From Taudactylus pleione (lineage: Eukaryota; Chordata; Amphibia; Anura; Myobatrachidae): a stretch of DNA of 64,000 bases. This document shows, in pieces, positions 21,201-35,249 of this stretch (positions are counted from its first letter, which is position 1; every line of letters begins with the position of its first letter). The notes beneath the pieces are model-generated. The model did not search any database. It was not told the origin of the DNA and saw only the letters and a list, made by a program, of their open reading frames with translations. Made by a program: the position numbers and the translations under genes. Location of the stretch: positions 1,035,001 through 1,099,000 of the forward strand of contig JAUIMM010000719.1 of assembly GCA_031769625.1 (NCBI GenBank), read 5' to 3'.

Positions 21201-21505
21201 AGAGAAACCCACTGCTGCTATCTCATATCTGTAATAACTCACAGTCCTGTGTATACATCAGTAACATCAGCCACAGCACAGCCAGCATAGAGACACCCAC
21301 TACTGCTTTCTCACATCTGTAATACCTCACAATCCTGTGTATACATCAGTAACATCAGCCACAGCACAGCCAGCATAGAGACACCCACTACTGCTATCTC
21401 ACATCTTTAATACCTCACAGTCCTGTGTATACATCTGTAGCATGAGCCACTGCACAGCCAGCATAGAGACACTCACTACTGCTATCTCACATCTGTAATA
21501 CCTCA
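18265..21505. repeat. Higher-order repeat block 1 (about 3.24 kb) of the 88-bp satellite
   Basis: Begins at the diagnostic variant CATTCCTACATATACATCAT. Its monomer order recurs almost unchanged in blocks 2 and 3. Confidence 0.85.
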
Positions 21506-24221
21506 CATTCCTACATATACATCATTAACATCAGCCACAGCTCAGCCAGCATAGAGACACCCACTACTGCTATCTCACATCTGTAATACCTCACAGTCCA
21601 GTGTATACATCTGTAACATCAGCCACAGCAGAGCCAGCATAGAGACGCCCACTACTGCTATCTCACTTGTGTAATACCTCACAGACCAGTGTATACATCA
21701 GTAACATCAGCAAAAGCACAGCCAGCATGGAGACACCCACTACTGCAATCTCACATCTGTAATACCTCATAGTCCTGTGTATACATCTGTAACATCAGCC
21801 ACAACTCAGCCAGCATAGAGACACCCACTACTGCTTTCTCACATCTGTAATACCTCACAGTCCTGTGAATACATCTGTTACATCAGCCACAGCACAGCCA
21901 GCATAGAGACACCCACTACTGCAATCTCACATCTGTAATACCTCATAGTCCAGTGTTTACATCTGTAACATCAGCCACAGCTCAGCCTGCAAAGAGACAC
22001 CCACTACTGCTTTCTCACATCTGTAATATCTCACAGTCCTGTGTATACATCTGTAACATCAGCCACATCACAGCCAGCATAGAGACACCACTACTGCTAT
22101 CTCACATCTGTAATACCTCACAGTCCTGTGTATACATCTGTAACATCTGCCACAGTTCAGCCAGTACAGAGACGCCACTACTGCTATCTCACATCTGTAA
22201 TACATCACAGTCCTGTGTATACATCTGTAACATCAGCCACAGCTCAGCCAGCATAGAGACACCCACAACCGCTATCTCACAACTGTAATACCTCACATTC
22301 CTCTGTATACATCTGTTACATCAGCCACAGCTCAGCCAGCATAGAGACGCCCACTACTGCTATCTCACATCTGTAATACCTCACAGTTCTGTGAATACAT
22401 CTGTAACATCAGCCACAGCTCAGCCAGCATAGAGACACCCACTACCGCTATCTCACATCTGTAATACCTCACAGTCCTGTGTATACATCTGTAACATCAG
22501 CCACAGCACAGCCAGTATAGAGACGCCCACTACTGCTTTCTCACATCTGTAATACCTCACAGTCCTGTGTATACGTCTGTAACATCAGCCACAGCACAGC
22601 CAGCATAAAGACGCCACTACTGCTATCTCACATCTGTAATACCTCACAGTCCAGTGTATACATCAGTAACATCAGCCACAGCACAGCCAGCATAGACACC
22701 CACTACTGCTATCTCACATCTGTAATACCTCACAGTCCTGGGTATACATCTGTAACATCAGCCACAGCAGAGCCAGCATAGAGACGCCCACTACTGCTAT
22801 CTCACATCTGTAATACCTCACAGTCCTGTGTATACATCTGCAACATCAGCCACAGCACAGCCAGTATAGAGACGCCCACTACTGCTTTCTCACATCTGTA
22901 ATACCTCACAGTCCTGTGTATACGTCTGTAACATCAGCCACAGCACAGCCAGCATAAAGACGCCACTACTGCTTCCTCACATCTGTAATACCTCACAGTC
23001 CAGTGTATACATCAGTAACATCAGCCACAGCACAGCCAGCATAGACACCCACTACTGCTATCTCACATCTGTAATACCTCACAGTCCTGGGTATACATCT
23101 GTAACATCAGCCACAGCACAGCCAGCCTAGAGACCCCCACTACTGCTTTCTCATATCTGTAATACCTCACAGTCCTGTGTATACATCAGTACCATCAGGT
23201 ACAGCACAGCCAGCATAGAGACACCCACTACGGCTATCTCACATCTGTTATACCTCAGAGTCCTGTGTATACATCTGTAACATCAGCCATAGCTCAGCCA
23301 GCATAGAGACACCCACTTCTGCTATCTCACATCTGTAATACCTCAAAGTCCTGTGTATACATCTGTAACATCAGCCACAGCTCAGCCAGCATAGAGACAC
23401 CCACTACTGCTATCTCCCATCCGTAATACCTCACAATCCTGTGTATACATCGGTAACATCAGCCACAGCACAGCCAGCATAGAGACACCACTACTGCTAT
23501 CTCACACCTTTAATACCTCACAGTCCTGTGTATACATCTGTAACATCAGCCACTGCACAGCCAGCATAGAGACACTCACTACTGCTATCTCACATCTGTA
23601 ATACCTCACAGTCCTGTGTATACATCTGGAACATCAACCACAGCACAGCCAGCATAAAGACGCCACTACTGCTATCTCACATCTGTAATACCTCACAGTC
23701 CAGTGTATACATCAGTAACATCAGCCACAGCACAGCCAGCATAGACACCCACTACTGCTATCTCACATCTGTAATACCTCACAGTCCTGTGTATACATCT
23801 GTAACATCAGCCACAGCACAGCCAGCATAGAGACACCCACTACTGCTATCTCCCATCCGTAATACCTCACAGTCCTGTGTATACATCTGTAATATCAGCC
23901 ATAGCACAGCCAGCATAGAGAAACCCACTGCTGCTATCTCATATCTGTAATAACTCACAGTCCTGTGTATACATCAGTAACATCAGCCACAGCACAGCCA
24001 GCATAGAGACACCCACTACTGCTTTCTCACATCTGTAATACCTCACAATCCTGTGTATACATCAGTAACATCAGCCACAGCACAGCCAGCATAGAGACAC
24101 CCACTACTGCTATCTCACATCTTTAATACCTCACAGTCCTGTGTATACATCTGTAGCATGAGCCACTGCACAGCCAGCATAGAGACACTCACTACTGCTA
24201 TCTCACATCTGTAATACCTCA
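21506..24221. repeat. Higher-order repeat block 2 (2.72 kb, internal deletion)
   Basis: Same start variant as block 1, but about 526 bp (six monomers) are missing near 21,730, where GCCAGCATGGAGACACC joins two distant monomers of block 1. Confidence 0.85.
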
Positions 24222-27200
24222 CATTCCTACATATACATCATTAACATCAGACACAGCTCAGCCATCATAGAGACACCCACTACTGCTATCTCACATCTGT
24301 AATACCTCACAGTCCAGTGTATACATCTGTAACATCAGCCACAGCAGAGCCAGCATAGAGACGCCCACTACTGCTATCTCACTTGTGTAATACCTCACAG
24401 ACCAGTGTATACATCAGTAACATCAGCAAAAGCACAGCCAGCATAGACACCCACTACTGCTATCTCACATCTGAAATACCTCACAGTCCTGAGTAAACAT
24501 CTGTAACATCAGCCACAGCACATCCAGCATAGAGACACCCACTACTGCTTTCTCACATCTGTAATACCTCACTGTCCTGTGTATACATCAGTATCATCAG
24601 CCATAGCACAGCCAGCATAGAGACACCCACTACTGCTATCTCACATCTGTAATACCTCATTGTCCTGTGTATACATCTGTAACATCAGCCACAGCTCAGC
24701 CAGCATAGAGACACCCACTACTGCTATCTCACATCTGTAATACCTCACAGTCCAGTGTATACATCAGTAACATCAGCCACAGCTCAGCCAGCATAGAGAC
24801 ACCCACTACTGCTTTCTCACATCTGTAATACCGCACAGTCCTGTGTATACATCTGTAACATCAGCCACAGCACAGCCAGCATAGAGACACCCACTACTGC
24901 AATCTCACATCTGTAATACCTCACAGTCCTGTGTATACATCTGTAACATCAGCCACAGCACAGCCAGCATAGAGACACCCACTACTGCAATCTCACATCT
25001 GTAATACCTCATAGTCCTGTGTATACATCTGTAACATCAGCCACAACTCAGCCAGCATAGAGACACCCACTACTGCTTTCTCACATCTGTAATACCTCAC
25101 AGTCCTGTGAATACATCTGTTACATCAGCCACAGCACAGCCAGCATAGAGACACCCACTACTGCAATCTCACATCTGTAATACCTCATAGTCCAGTGTTT
25201 ACATCTGTAACATCAGCCACAGCTCAGCCTGCAAAGAGACACCCACAACTGCTTTCTCACATCTGTAATATCTCACAGTCCTGTGTATACATCTGTAACA
25301 TCAGCCACAGCACAGCCAGCATAGAGACACCACTACTGCTATCTCACATCTGTAATACCTCACAGTCCTGTGTATACATCTGTAACATCTGCCACAGTTC
25401 AGCCAGTACAGAGATGCCACTACTGCTATCTCACATCTGTAATACATCACAGTCCTGTGTATACATCTGTAACATCAGCCACAGCTCAGCCAGCATAGAG
25501 ACACCCACAACCGCTATCTCACAACTGTAATACCTCACATTCCTCTGTATACATCTGTTACATCAGCCACAGCTCAGCCAGCATAGAGACGCCCACTACT
25601 GCTATCTCACATCTGTAATACCTCACAGTTCTGTGAATACATCTGTAACATCAGCCACAGCTCAGCCAGCATAGAGACACCCACTACCGCTATCTCACAT
25701 CTGTAATACCTCACAGTCCTGTGTATACATCTGTAACATCAGCCACAGCACAGCCAGTATAGAGACGCCCACTACTGCTTTCTCACATCTGTAATACCTC
25801 ACAGTCCTGTGTATACGTCTGTAACATCAGCCACAGCACAGCCAGCATAAAGACGCCACTACTGCTATCTCACATCTGTAATACCTCACAGTCCAGTGTA
25901 TACATCAGTAACATCAGCCACAGCACAGCCAGCATAGACACCCACTACTGCTATCTCACATCTGTAATACCTCACAGTCCTGGGTATACATCTGTAACAT
26001 CAGCCACAGCAGAGCCAGCATAGAGACGCCCACTACTGCTATCTCACATCTGTAATACCTCACAGTCCTGTGTATACATCTGCAACATCAGCCACAGCAC
26101 AGCCAGTATAGAGACGCCCACTACTGCTTTCTCACATCTGTAATACCTCACAGTCCTGTGTATACGTCTGTAACATCAGCCACAGCACAGCCAGCATAAA
26201 GACGCCACTACTGCTTCCTCACATCTGTAATACCTCACAGTCCAGTGTATACATCAGTAACATCAGCCACAGCACAGCCAGCATAGACACCCACTACTGC
26301 TATCTCACATCTGTAATACCTCACAGTCCTGGGTATACATCTGTAACATCAGCCACAGCACAGCCAGCCTAGAGACCCCCACTACTGCTTTCTCATATCT
26401 GTAATACCTCACAGTCCTGTGTATACATCAGTACCATCAGGTACAGCACAGCCAGCATAGAGACACCCACTACGGCTATCTCACATCTGTTATACCTCAG
26501 AGTCCTGTGTATACATCTGTAACATCAGCCATAGCTCAGCCAGCATAGAGACACCCACTTCTGCTATCTCACATCTGTAATACCTCAAAGTCCTGTGTAT
26601 ACATCTGTAACATCAGCCACAGCTCAGCCAGCATAGAGACACCCACTACTGCTATCTCCCATCCGTAATACCTCACAATCCTGTGTATACATCGGTAACA
26701 TCAGCCACAGCACAGCCAGCATAGAGACACCACTACTGCTATCTCACACCTTTAATACCTCACAGTCCTGTGTATACATCTGTAACATCAGCCACTGCAC
26801 AGCCAGCATAGAGACACTCACTACTGCTATCTCACATCTGTAATACCTCACAGTCCTGTGTATACATCTGGAACATCAACCACAGCACAGCCAGCATAAA
26901 GACGCCACTACTGCTATCTCACATCTGTAATACCTCACAGTCCAGTGTATACATCAGTAACATCAGCCACAGCACAGCCAGCATAGACACCCACTACTGC
27001 TATCTCACATCTGTAATACCTCACAGTCCTGTGTATACATCTGTAACATCAGCCACAGCACAGCCAGCATAGAGACACCCACTACTGCTATCTCCCATCC
27101 GTAATACCTCACAGTCCTGTGTATACATCTGTAATATCAGCCATAGCACAGCCAGCATAGAGAAACCCACTACTGCTATCTCATATCTGTAATAACTCAC

Positions 27201-27462
27201 AGTCCTGTGTATACATCAGTAACATCAGCCACAGCACAGCCAGCATAGAGACACCCACTACTGCTTTCTCACATCTGTAATACCTCACAATCCTGTGTAT
27301 ACATCAGTAACATCAGCCACAGCACAGCCAGCATAGAGACACCCACTACTGCTATCTCACATCTTTAATACCTCACAGTCCTGTGTATACATCTGTAGCA
27401 TGAGCCACTGCACAGCCAGCATAGAGACACTCACTACTGCTATCTCACATCTGTAATACCTC
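24222..27462. repeat. Higher-order repeat block 3 (about 3.24 kb)
   Basis: Carries the segment missing from block 2, including CTGAGTAAACATCTG. It is near-identical to block 1, then diverges near 27,463 at CTGAGTATACATCAG. Confidence 0.85.
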
Positions 27463-29159
27463 ACAGTCCTGAGTATACATCAGTAACATCAGCCACAGTA
27501 CAGCCAGCATAGAGACGCCCACTACTTCTCTCTCACATCTGTAATATCTCACAGTCCTGTGTATAAATCTGTAACATCAGCCAAAGCACAGCCAGCATAG
27601 AGACACCCACTACTGCTATCTCACATCTGTAATACCTCACAGTCCTGTGTATACATCTGAAACATCAGCCACAGCTCAGCCAGCATAGAGACGCTCACTA
27701 CTGCTATCTCACTTGTGTAATACCTCATAGTCCTGTGTATACATCTGTAACATCAGTCACAGCACAGCCAGCAAAGAGACTCCCACTACTGCTATCTCAC
27801 ATCTGTAATACCTCACAGCCCTATGTATACATCTGTAACATCAGCCACAGTGCAGCCAGCAAAGCGACCCACTGCTGCTATCTCACATCTGTAATACATC
27901 ACATTCCTACGTATACATCATTAACATCAGCCACAGCTCAGCCAGCATAGAGACACCCACTACTGCTTTCTCACATCTGTAATACCTCACAGTCCTGTGT
28001 ATACATCTGTAACATCAGCCACAGCAGAGCCAGCATAGAGACACCCACTACTGCTATCTCACATCCGTAATACCTCTCAGTCCTGTGTATACATCTGTAA
28101 CATCAGCCACAGCAGAGCCAGCATAGAGACGCCCACTACTGCTATCTCACTTCTGTAATACCTCACAGTCCAGTGTATACATCAGTAACATCAGCCACAG
28201 CACAGCCAGCATAGACACCCACTACTGCTATCTCACATCTGTAATACCTCACAGTCCTGTGTATACATCTGTAACATCAGCCACAGCAGAGCCAGCATAG
28301 AGACGCCCACTACTGCTATCTCACATCTGTAATACCTCACAGTCCTGTGTATACATCTGTAACATCAGCCACAGCAGAGCCAGCATAGAGACGCCCACTA
28401 CTGCTATCTCACATCTGTAATACCACACAGTCCTGTGTATACATCTGTAACATCAGCCACAGCACAGCCAGCATAGAGACACCCACTACTGCTTTTTCAC
28501 ATCTGTAATACCTCACAGTCCTGTGTATACATCAGTAACATCAGCCATAGCACAGCCAGAATAGAGACACCCACTACTGCTATCTCACATCTGTAATACC
28601 TCATTGTCCTGTGTATATATCTGTAACATCAGCCACAGCTCAGCCAGCATAGAGACACCCACTACTGCTTTCTCACATCTGTAATACCTCACAGTCCTGT
28701 GTATACATCTGTAACAGCAGCCACAGCACAGCAAGTATAGAGACGCCCACCACTGCCTTCTCACATCTGTAATACCTCCCAGTCCTGTGTATTATCTGGA
28801 ACATCAACCACAGCACAGCCAGCATAAAGACGCCACTACTGCTATCTCACATCTGTAATACCTCACAGTCCAGTGTATACATCAGTAACATCAGCCACAG
28901 CACAGCTAGCATAGACACCCACTACTGCTATCTCACATCTGTAATACCTCACAGTCCTGTGTATACATCTGTAACATCAGCCACAGCACAGCCAGCATAG
29001 AGACACCCACTACTGCTTTCTCAAATCTGTAATACCTCACAGTCCTGTGTATACATCAGTACCATCAGCTACAGCACAGCCAGCATAGAGACACCCACTA
29101 CTGCTATCTCACATCTGTAATACCTCATAGTCCTGTGTATACATCTGTAACATCAGCCA

Positions 29160-30212
29160 CAGTTCAGCCAGCATAGAGACACCCACTACTGCTATCTTCC
29201 ATCCTTAATACCTCACAGTCCTGTGTATACATCTGTAATATCAGCCATAGCACAGCCAGCATAGAGACACCCACTACTGCAATCTCACATCTGTAATACC
29301 TCATAGTCCTGTGTATACATCTGTAACATCAGCCACAGCACAGCCAGCATAGAGACACCAATACTGCTATCTCACATCTGTAATACCTCACAGTCCTGTG
29401 TATACATTTGTAACATCAGCCACAGCTCAGCCAGCATAGAGACACCCACTACTGCTATCTCACATCTGTAATACCTCACAGTCCTGTGTATACATCTGTA
29501 ACATCAGCCACAGCTCAGCCAGCATAGAGACACCTGCTACTGCTATCTCACATCTGTAATACCTCACAGTCCTGTGTATACATTTGTAACATCAGCCACA
29601 GCTCAGCCAGCATAGAGACACCCACTACTGCTATCTTACATCTGTAATACCTCACAGTCCTGTGTATACATCTGTAACATCAGCCACAGTTCAGCCAGCA
29701 TAGAGACACCCACTACTGCTATCTTCCATCCTTAATACCTCACAGTCCTGTGTATACATCTGTAATATCAGCCATAGCACAGCCAGCATAGAGACACCCA
29801 CTACTGCAATCTCACATCTGTAATACCTCATAGTCCTGTGTATACATCTGTAACATCAGCCACAGCACAGCCAGCATAGAGACACCAATACTGCTATCTC
29901 ACATCTGTAATACCTCACAGTCCTGTGTATACATTTGTAACATCAGCCACAGCTCAGCCAGCATAGAGACACCCACTACTGCTATCTCACATCTGTAATA
30001 CCTCACAGTCCTGTGTATACATCTGTAACATCAGCCACAGCTCAGCCAGCATAGAGACACCTGCTACTGCTATCTCACATCTGTAATACCTCACAGTCCT
30101 GTGTATACATTTGTAACATCAGCCACAGCTCAGCCAGCATAGAGACACCCACTACTGCTATCTTACATCTGTAATACCTCACAGTCCTGTGTATACATCT
30201 GTAACATCAGCC
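29160..30212. repeat. 526-bp (six-monomer) higher-order duplication
   Basis: The marker variants CTATCTTCCATCCTTAATAC (about 29,194 and 29,720) and GACACCTGCTACTG (29,529 and 30,055) recur at 526 bp. This is a second, independent higher-order period in the same array. Confidence 0.8.
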
Positions 30213-31160
30213 ACAGCTCAGCCAGCACAGAGACGCCACTACTGCTATCTCACATCTGTAATAACTCACAGTCCTGTCTATACATCTGTAACATCAGCCA
30301 CAGCTCAGCCAGCATAGAGACACACACTACTGCTTTCTCACATATGTAATAACTCACAATCCTGTGTATACATCTGTAACATCAGCCACAGCACAGCCAG
30401 CCTAGAGACACCCACTACTGCTATCTCACATCTGTAATACTTCACAGTCCTGTGTATACATCTGTAACATCAGCCACAGCTCAGCCAGCATAGAGAAACC
30501 CACTACTGCTATCTCACATCTGTTATACCTCACAGTCCTGTGTATACATCTGTAACAGCCACAGCACAGCCAGCATAGAGACACCCACTACTGCTATCTC
30601 ATATCCGTAATACCTCACAGTCCTGTGTATACATCTGTTACATCAGCCACAGCTCAGTCAGCATAGAGACACCCACTATTGCTATCTCACATCCGTAATA
30701 CCTCACAGTCCTGTGTATACATCTGTAACATCAGCCACAGCACAGCCAGCATAGAGACACCCACTACTGCTATCTCACATCCGTAATACCTCACAGTCCT
30801 GTTGATACATCTGTAACATCAGCCACAGCACAGCCAGCATAGAGACACCCACTACTGCTATCTCACATCTGTAATACCTCACAGTCCTGTGTACACATCT
30901 GTAACATCAGCCACAGCACAGCCAGAATAAAGATACCCACTACTGCTATCTCACATCTGTAATACCTCACAGTCCTGTGTATACATCTGTTACATCAGCC
31001 ACAGCTCAGCCAGCATAGAGACACCCACTACTGCTATCTCACATCCGTAATACCTCACAGTTCTGTGTATACATCTGTAACATCAGCCACAGCACAGCCA
31101 GCATAGAGACACCCACTACAGCTATCTCACATCTGTAATACTTCACAGTCCTGCATACAC

Positions 31161-31528
31161 ATTGGGAACATCGAGTAACATCGGACCCCGACACACAATT
31201 ACAACAGGTGAGACCTTACTCAGGTATTGCTAACCTCGTTGTGTGCAGTGAGTAGTTAAGCTGCGTATGCCGTCGCATTGTCTATTTTATGCACGCCCAA
31301 GTAATGGCGTCCCATCAAACAGGCACGCCTGCGTTACTCCGACCACTCCCCCGTCACCACCCCCAAACGCTGATTACCTGTAACTCACTCTGCGATGGCT
31401 TTGTATCTCCAGGAGTGACACCGCTAACTCATACACGCACAGTGAGATGCATACGCATGTGCAGAACAAAAATCGGCCATCTGCGTACGCTATCGCATTA
31501 GAGGTCCATGCTGAACGTGACCCAGAGA
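31161..31528. other. CpG-rich flank of the satellite, no gene seen
   Basis: Contains GCGTATGCCGTCGCATTG and GCGTACGCTATCGCATTA, similar in style to the CpG-rich words at 14.2-16.3 kb, so it is probably part of a dispersed repeat. A 70-codon frame here is not supported by any recognised motif. Confidence 0.4.
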
Positions 31529-31721
31529 GTTACATTTACTAAAGTGAGAGTATTTAGAAGTGAATTTTAGAAGAGATGTTGCCCATAGCAACAAATCAGA
31601 TTCTACTTAACAATTAAACGAGCACCTTCTAGAATATAATAGCTAGAATCTGATTGGTTGCTATGGGCAACATCACTTTAAAAACTCACTTTTAAACTCT
31701 CACTTTAGTAAATTTACCCCC
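31529..31721. mobile_element. Palindromic MITE, about 193 bp
   Basis: The left end TTTACTAAAGTGAGAG pairs with the right end CTCTCACTTTAGTAAA. Internally, GATGTTGCCCATAGCAAC pairs with GTTGCTATGGGCAACATC. The element is almost one long hairpin with no coding capacity. Confidence 0.85.
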
Positions 31722-31848
31722 TAGTCTCTGCCAGCAAAGCATGTGATATACATTGTTACTCCTCTACACGGATACACTATATAGAATATACGTCTGGGAA
31801 ATATTCTATGTAAACAATGGCTTTATTATGTTTGCCTGCATACATTTA

Positions 31849-32353
31849 GGGCCCGATTCAGAGCCGCACGCAAGCGGCACGGTGTTAATGAACTGTGCAT
31901 GCACCACGTCCGGTGTGCGCATGCGCGAGCCCCACTGAGTGACTGAAGTTCAGTTGTTGCGGGGCTCTCAACAAGACGGGGCAGCTATCGATGGTGATTG
32001 ACAGCTTGCCCCATTTTGTGGGCGGGTAGGTGGGGTGACTGTACAAACGCCTAGTATTCCCTTAGGAATGCCTGGCGTTTGTAGGGCGGACTTTCCGACA
32101 TCACTACTGATGTCAGTAGTGAACTTGCTGATCTATTAGAGCAGGAAGTCCACTCGGCCTTGCAGCAGCAAAACCCTACCCCAAGGTCCCGTCACAAGGC
32201 CAATGGTCGCGATTATCGCTACGGTCTGCTGGCCGCTCGCACAAGCTGTGGGTTGTCTCCCACAGCTTTACGAGCGGCTGGAGAAAAAAAAAAAACATAC
32301 GCCCACATTCCCTGCAAGCAGCCGCCAGCAGCGAGCGGCTCTGAATCGGGCCC
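31849..32353. mobile_element. MITE with GGGCCCGATTCAGAGCCG ends, 505 bp
   Basis: Left end GGGCCCGATTCAGAGCCG and right end CGGCTCTGAATCGGGCCC are exact complements. Flanking TTA (31,846-31,848 and 32,354-32,356) is the target duplication. A 3-bp TTA duplication fits PIF/Harbinger-type transposition. No transposase inside. Confidence 0.85.
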
Positions 32354-34730
32354 TTAGTAACAAATAACAATAATCATATATGAAGTTGCCATTGCTTGGT
32401 CACAGACATAATACTGAACAGTGAAGAATTTGGTGATGATTTGTTTAGGATTTCTTAGTTTATTTTTTAATGAAATGTTTCTTATACTATACCTGCTATA
32501 AAAGTATTTATCTACCTTACCCTATGTATCACCAATAAGATAACAGAGCTCCACCTAGAACTGAGGGCACACAAACCTCTAGTCAGGGACAGAAGGAGTT
32601 AATAAATCTTAGAGGTGTGTTTTTAGTTGGAGTGACAGCTTTGGGAGCTTAGCGGATTGGTGGGATGTTAGCAAAATTCAAATAAGGGAGCCACACCAAC
32701 TGCCACCCGAAGTGCTGCCAGACATTGCCTGGCAGGACTCACTGGCCGTTGGCGTTGCTCACCTCTGGAGCTGCCAATAGTTATTAGCTTTGGGGGCAGA
32801 TTATAGGGGTTATGGACAGTTAGGAGTTTAATACTGACACTTTGCAGCTGATCTCTTACCCTCCCTCCCCTTTTGTGTTGGCTTTATTTCATGGAAGGGA
32901 ATTACCAGCAATATGAAAGCGCCCATCTTGCTGCAGTATGGGATTACACTCCCCTTCAATGCACTGGGTAGGCTCAATATTACCCTACTGGGGTCAGGCC
33001 CGCCATGAGCCGTGGCGGGCCCCGGTAATAGGGGGCGTGGCCTAATTAAAAAAAAAAAGATTTGCAGCGCTGCGAAGCGCCGCTGCGTGCTGGGGAGGGG
33101 GGCGCTCTGAGCCCCCTCAGCCCGGTGCAAAGCCAGGGGGGGCGCGATCAGTGTGATCGCTCCCCCGCACAGGTATAGGAGACTGCTGTGTGCTGGTCTG
33201 CTGTGAGGGATGGGGAGTGGTGCCGGACGCAGGCCCCCACCGGGCCCCTCAGGTAATCTCTACCCGCTCCCCCCTCCCTCTCGGCGCCCCTGATTGGGGT
33301 CAGCGGCATCTCTCACCCGAGCGGGCCTGAATAGTGCATTGGCACGGGTGTTGGATACTGTACTGGCTTAGAAAGGGATAGATAGCCCCTGCGAGTTGTC
33401 ATTTCACATTTGTCTCTGAAAGTGGGATAGCCGACCCGAGAATGTTACATATGACGTCATTTGCCTATAATAAGTGGTTACTGATTGTTTGTTGTTTTTT
33501 CTTCTGCCACCATTGGGAGCTGATTGGCTGGAGCACCGTTACCACACCCAATGCGTTTTATCACTCGCTGTGAATGATAAAACTCGTAGATGAATAGGCC
33601 CCTTATACTGTAATAAATAAAACTGAGAATTATTTTTAGTTTATGAATATTTATTACTGGGAAAAGGGTGATGGACGGATCAGTGTAAGGAGAGGGGGCT
33701 GATGGGTGTGAGGAAATGTGCTTATAGGGTGAGGGTCTTCCTGGCTAAAAGAGGTCTAGGTACAGGAATGAGCCCAAAAACAAGATGCTTTGCTTCTGTA
33801 CATGTTGTGTAGATATGTAACTGAACTTGGCAGGGGGCAACTGTACGCCCCCACAAACACCTTAGGGCCAGCAGGTCACCCCCCCACCCACCTATTAAAA
33901 AAAAAAAGAAATGAAAAATCTCTATTTAAAACTTAAAAGTCTTTAAAGCAGGAGACAGAATGAGAGGAGAAGAAGGGAATCATTAGGGAGATAATCGCAC
34001 TTTATCCTGTTACGTAGTCACGGCCGCGGCTATGCGCTATTTCTGCGACAAAGCCTCTCCCTGGTGTACATATGTGTGCGAGTATCTGCAGGGACTGAGA
34101 TGCCGACTCGCAGCGTCTGTAGATGCTGCTTTACCATCTACTGCAAGGAAGACGGTCGCACCATGGCGATCGCGGGCTCTATAGCAGGTGCAGTTCCTCC
34201 ATCCATGGATGGAAACATATGGGAGTAGGAGAGCGTCTCTGTACACAACTACATTCAGCTGCATGCCTGCGATGCTCCCATAACTGCGCCCATAATACGC
34301 TATCTCAGCATGCACCCACTTATTGCCTCGCACCGCTCAGTAACGCCCTCTACATTGCTTATACAGTACTATCTGCGTGCGCCTGAATCATTACCGCAGC
34401 TTTGTAAGCATATTATCGGGGAGCATGCGCAGTGCGTGTTTTTAGGGATTATCGCACACGCGCATTAGCTAGAAATCTCTGTGACCATTGACATCAAGTC
34501 ACACAGAATTAGGTCCATTAAGTTTTCATCTTTCTCCAGTTAAAATGCTGGAGAAAGGCCCATTCTAAGCTTACTAAGGAGATACAATAGGGTCTATATA
34601 ATGGCTTCCACCAGACCCCTATAGAGTGATAATCAAACAAGGGTGATAGGAAAGGGACAGCCAGAGGGAAGCTGATATTAACAATGGACTCACAATAAAC
34701 CCCTGAGGTTCAATCGCTTCTGCAATGGCT
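32354..34730. other. Gene-poor stretch with scattered repeat fragments
   Basis: A GC-rich segment at about 32,990-33,330 starts near GTCAGGCCCGCCATGAG and ends near GCGGGCCTGA, probably a degenerate transposon. A poly-A run is at 33,896-33,907. A CpG-rich block at 34,020-34,480 resembles other dispersed repeats. No exon or domain could be supported. Confidence 0.4.
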
Positions 34731-35090
34731 CCCGCTACCAACACATTCAATGACCACAGCACAACGTCACTTAGTTTATATACAGAGATAGGAGGGTCTC
34801 CTAATGCATCACCGGTAGCTGCAGAGACTACGAGACGCAGCTTCCAGCATACTCTAGTAATCCTGGCTGTGGTGATGTCTGGGAAACCCCATATAGCTCA
34901 TTCTAGACATATTGGGACAAAATATTCCATCCATCATGGCATCATTTCTAATTTGAACCCAGAATTTCTTGATGGGGGAACAATCCCAGACAAGGAATAG
35001 GGATGTGTTGCTGTCCCCACATTGGGCCAGGTTGGGATAGTGCTCATACAGCTCCACAATACTCAATTCATGTCAGATATTAAATATGTG
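34730..35090 (-). pseudogene. L1/Tx1-like LINE ORF2 C-terminal fragment
   Basis: The minus-strand frame reads YPNLAQCGDSNTSLFLVWDC then SPIKKFWVQI. This CG...LxxxWDCSxIKxFW pattern is the conserved C-terminal motif of L1/Tx1-type ORF2 proteins. It is short, ends in stops and has no RT core, so it is a dead fragment. Confidence 0.6.
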
Positions 35091-35249
35091 ATGACTTTGC
35101 TAAGTGAAGTTTGCTTGGAGTTCTTTTCTGCTGAACTAGGGTCACAATAACAAGGGACATATACTGTATCTCGTGCTCTCTCAGCAGCTGTCAAGGATGA
35201 TCTCTGGCCAAGTTGGAATGGTATAAGAGTGTCACTATATTGGTTTTGT

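Larger units (their letters stand above)
17225..31160. repeat. 88-bp satellite array, about 14 kb (about 158 monomers)
   Basis: The monomer runs from CTGTGTATACATCTGTAACA through GCACAGCCAGCATAGAGACA and CCCACTACTGCTATCTCACA to CTGTAATACCTCACAGTC. Monomers differ by a few substitutions and small deletions (CAGCACAGCC versus CAGCTCAGCC, GACGCC versus GACACCC). Frames of 71-111 codons within it are repeat artefacts. It starts just after AGCTGGGCAAATCTGTACAT and ends in a CpG-rich segment. Confidence 0.97.

Noticed and set aside
17229..31150. Repeated frames of about 70-111 codons (SVTSATAQPA type) in the 88-bp satellite
   Set aside because: The same frame recurs with each higher-order block and has no motif; it is a repeat artefact.
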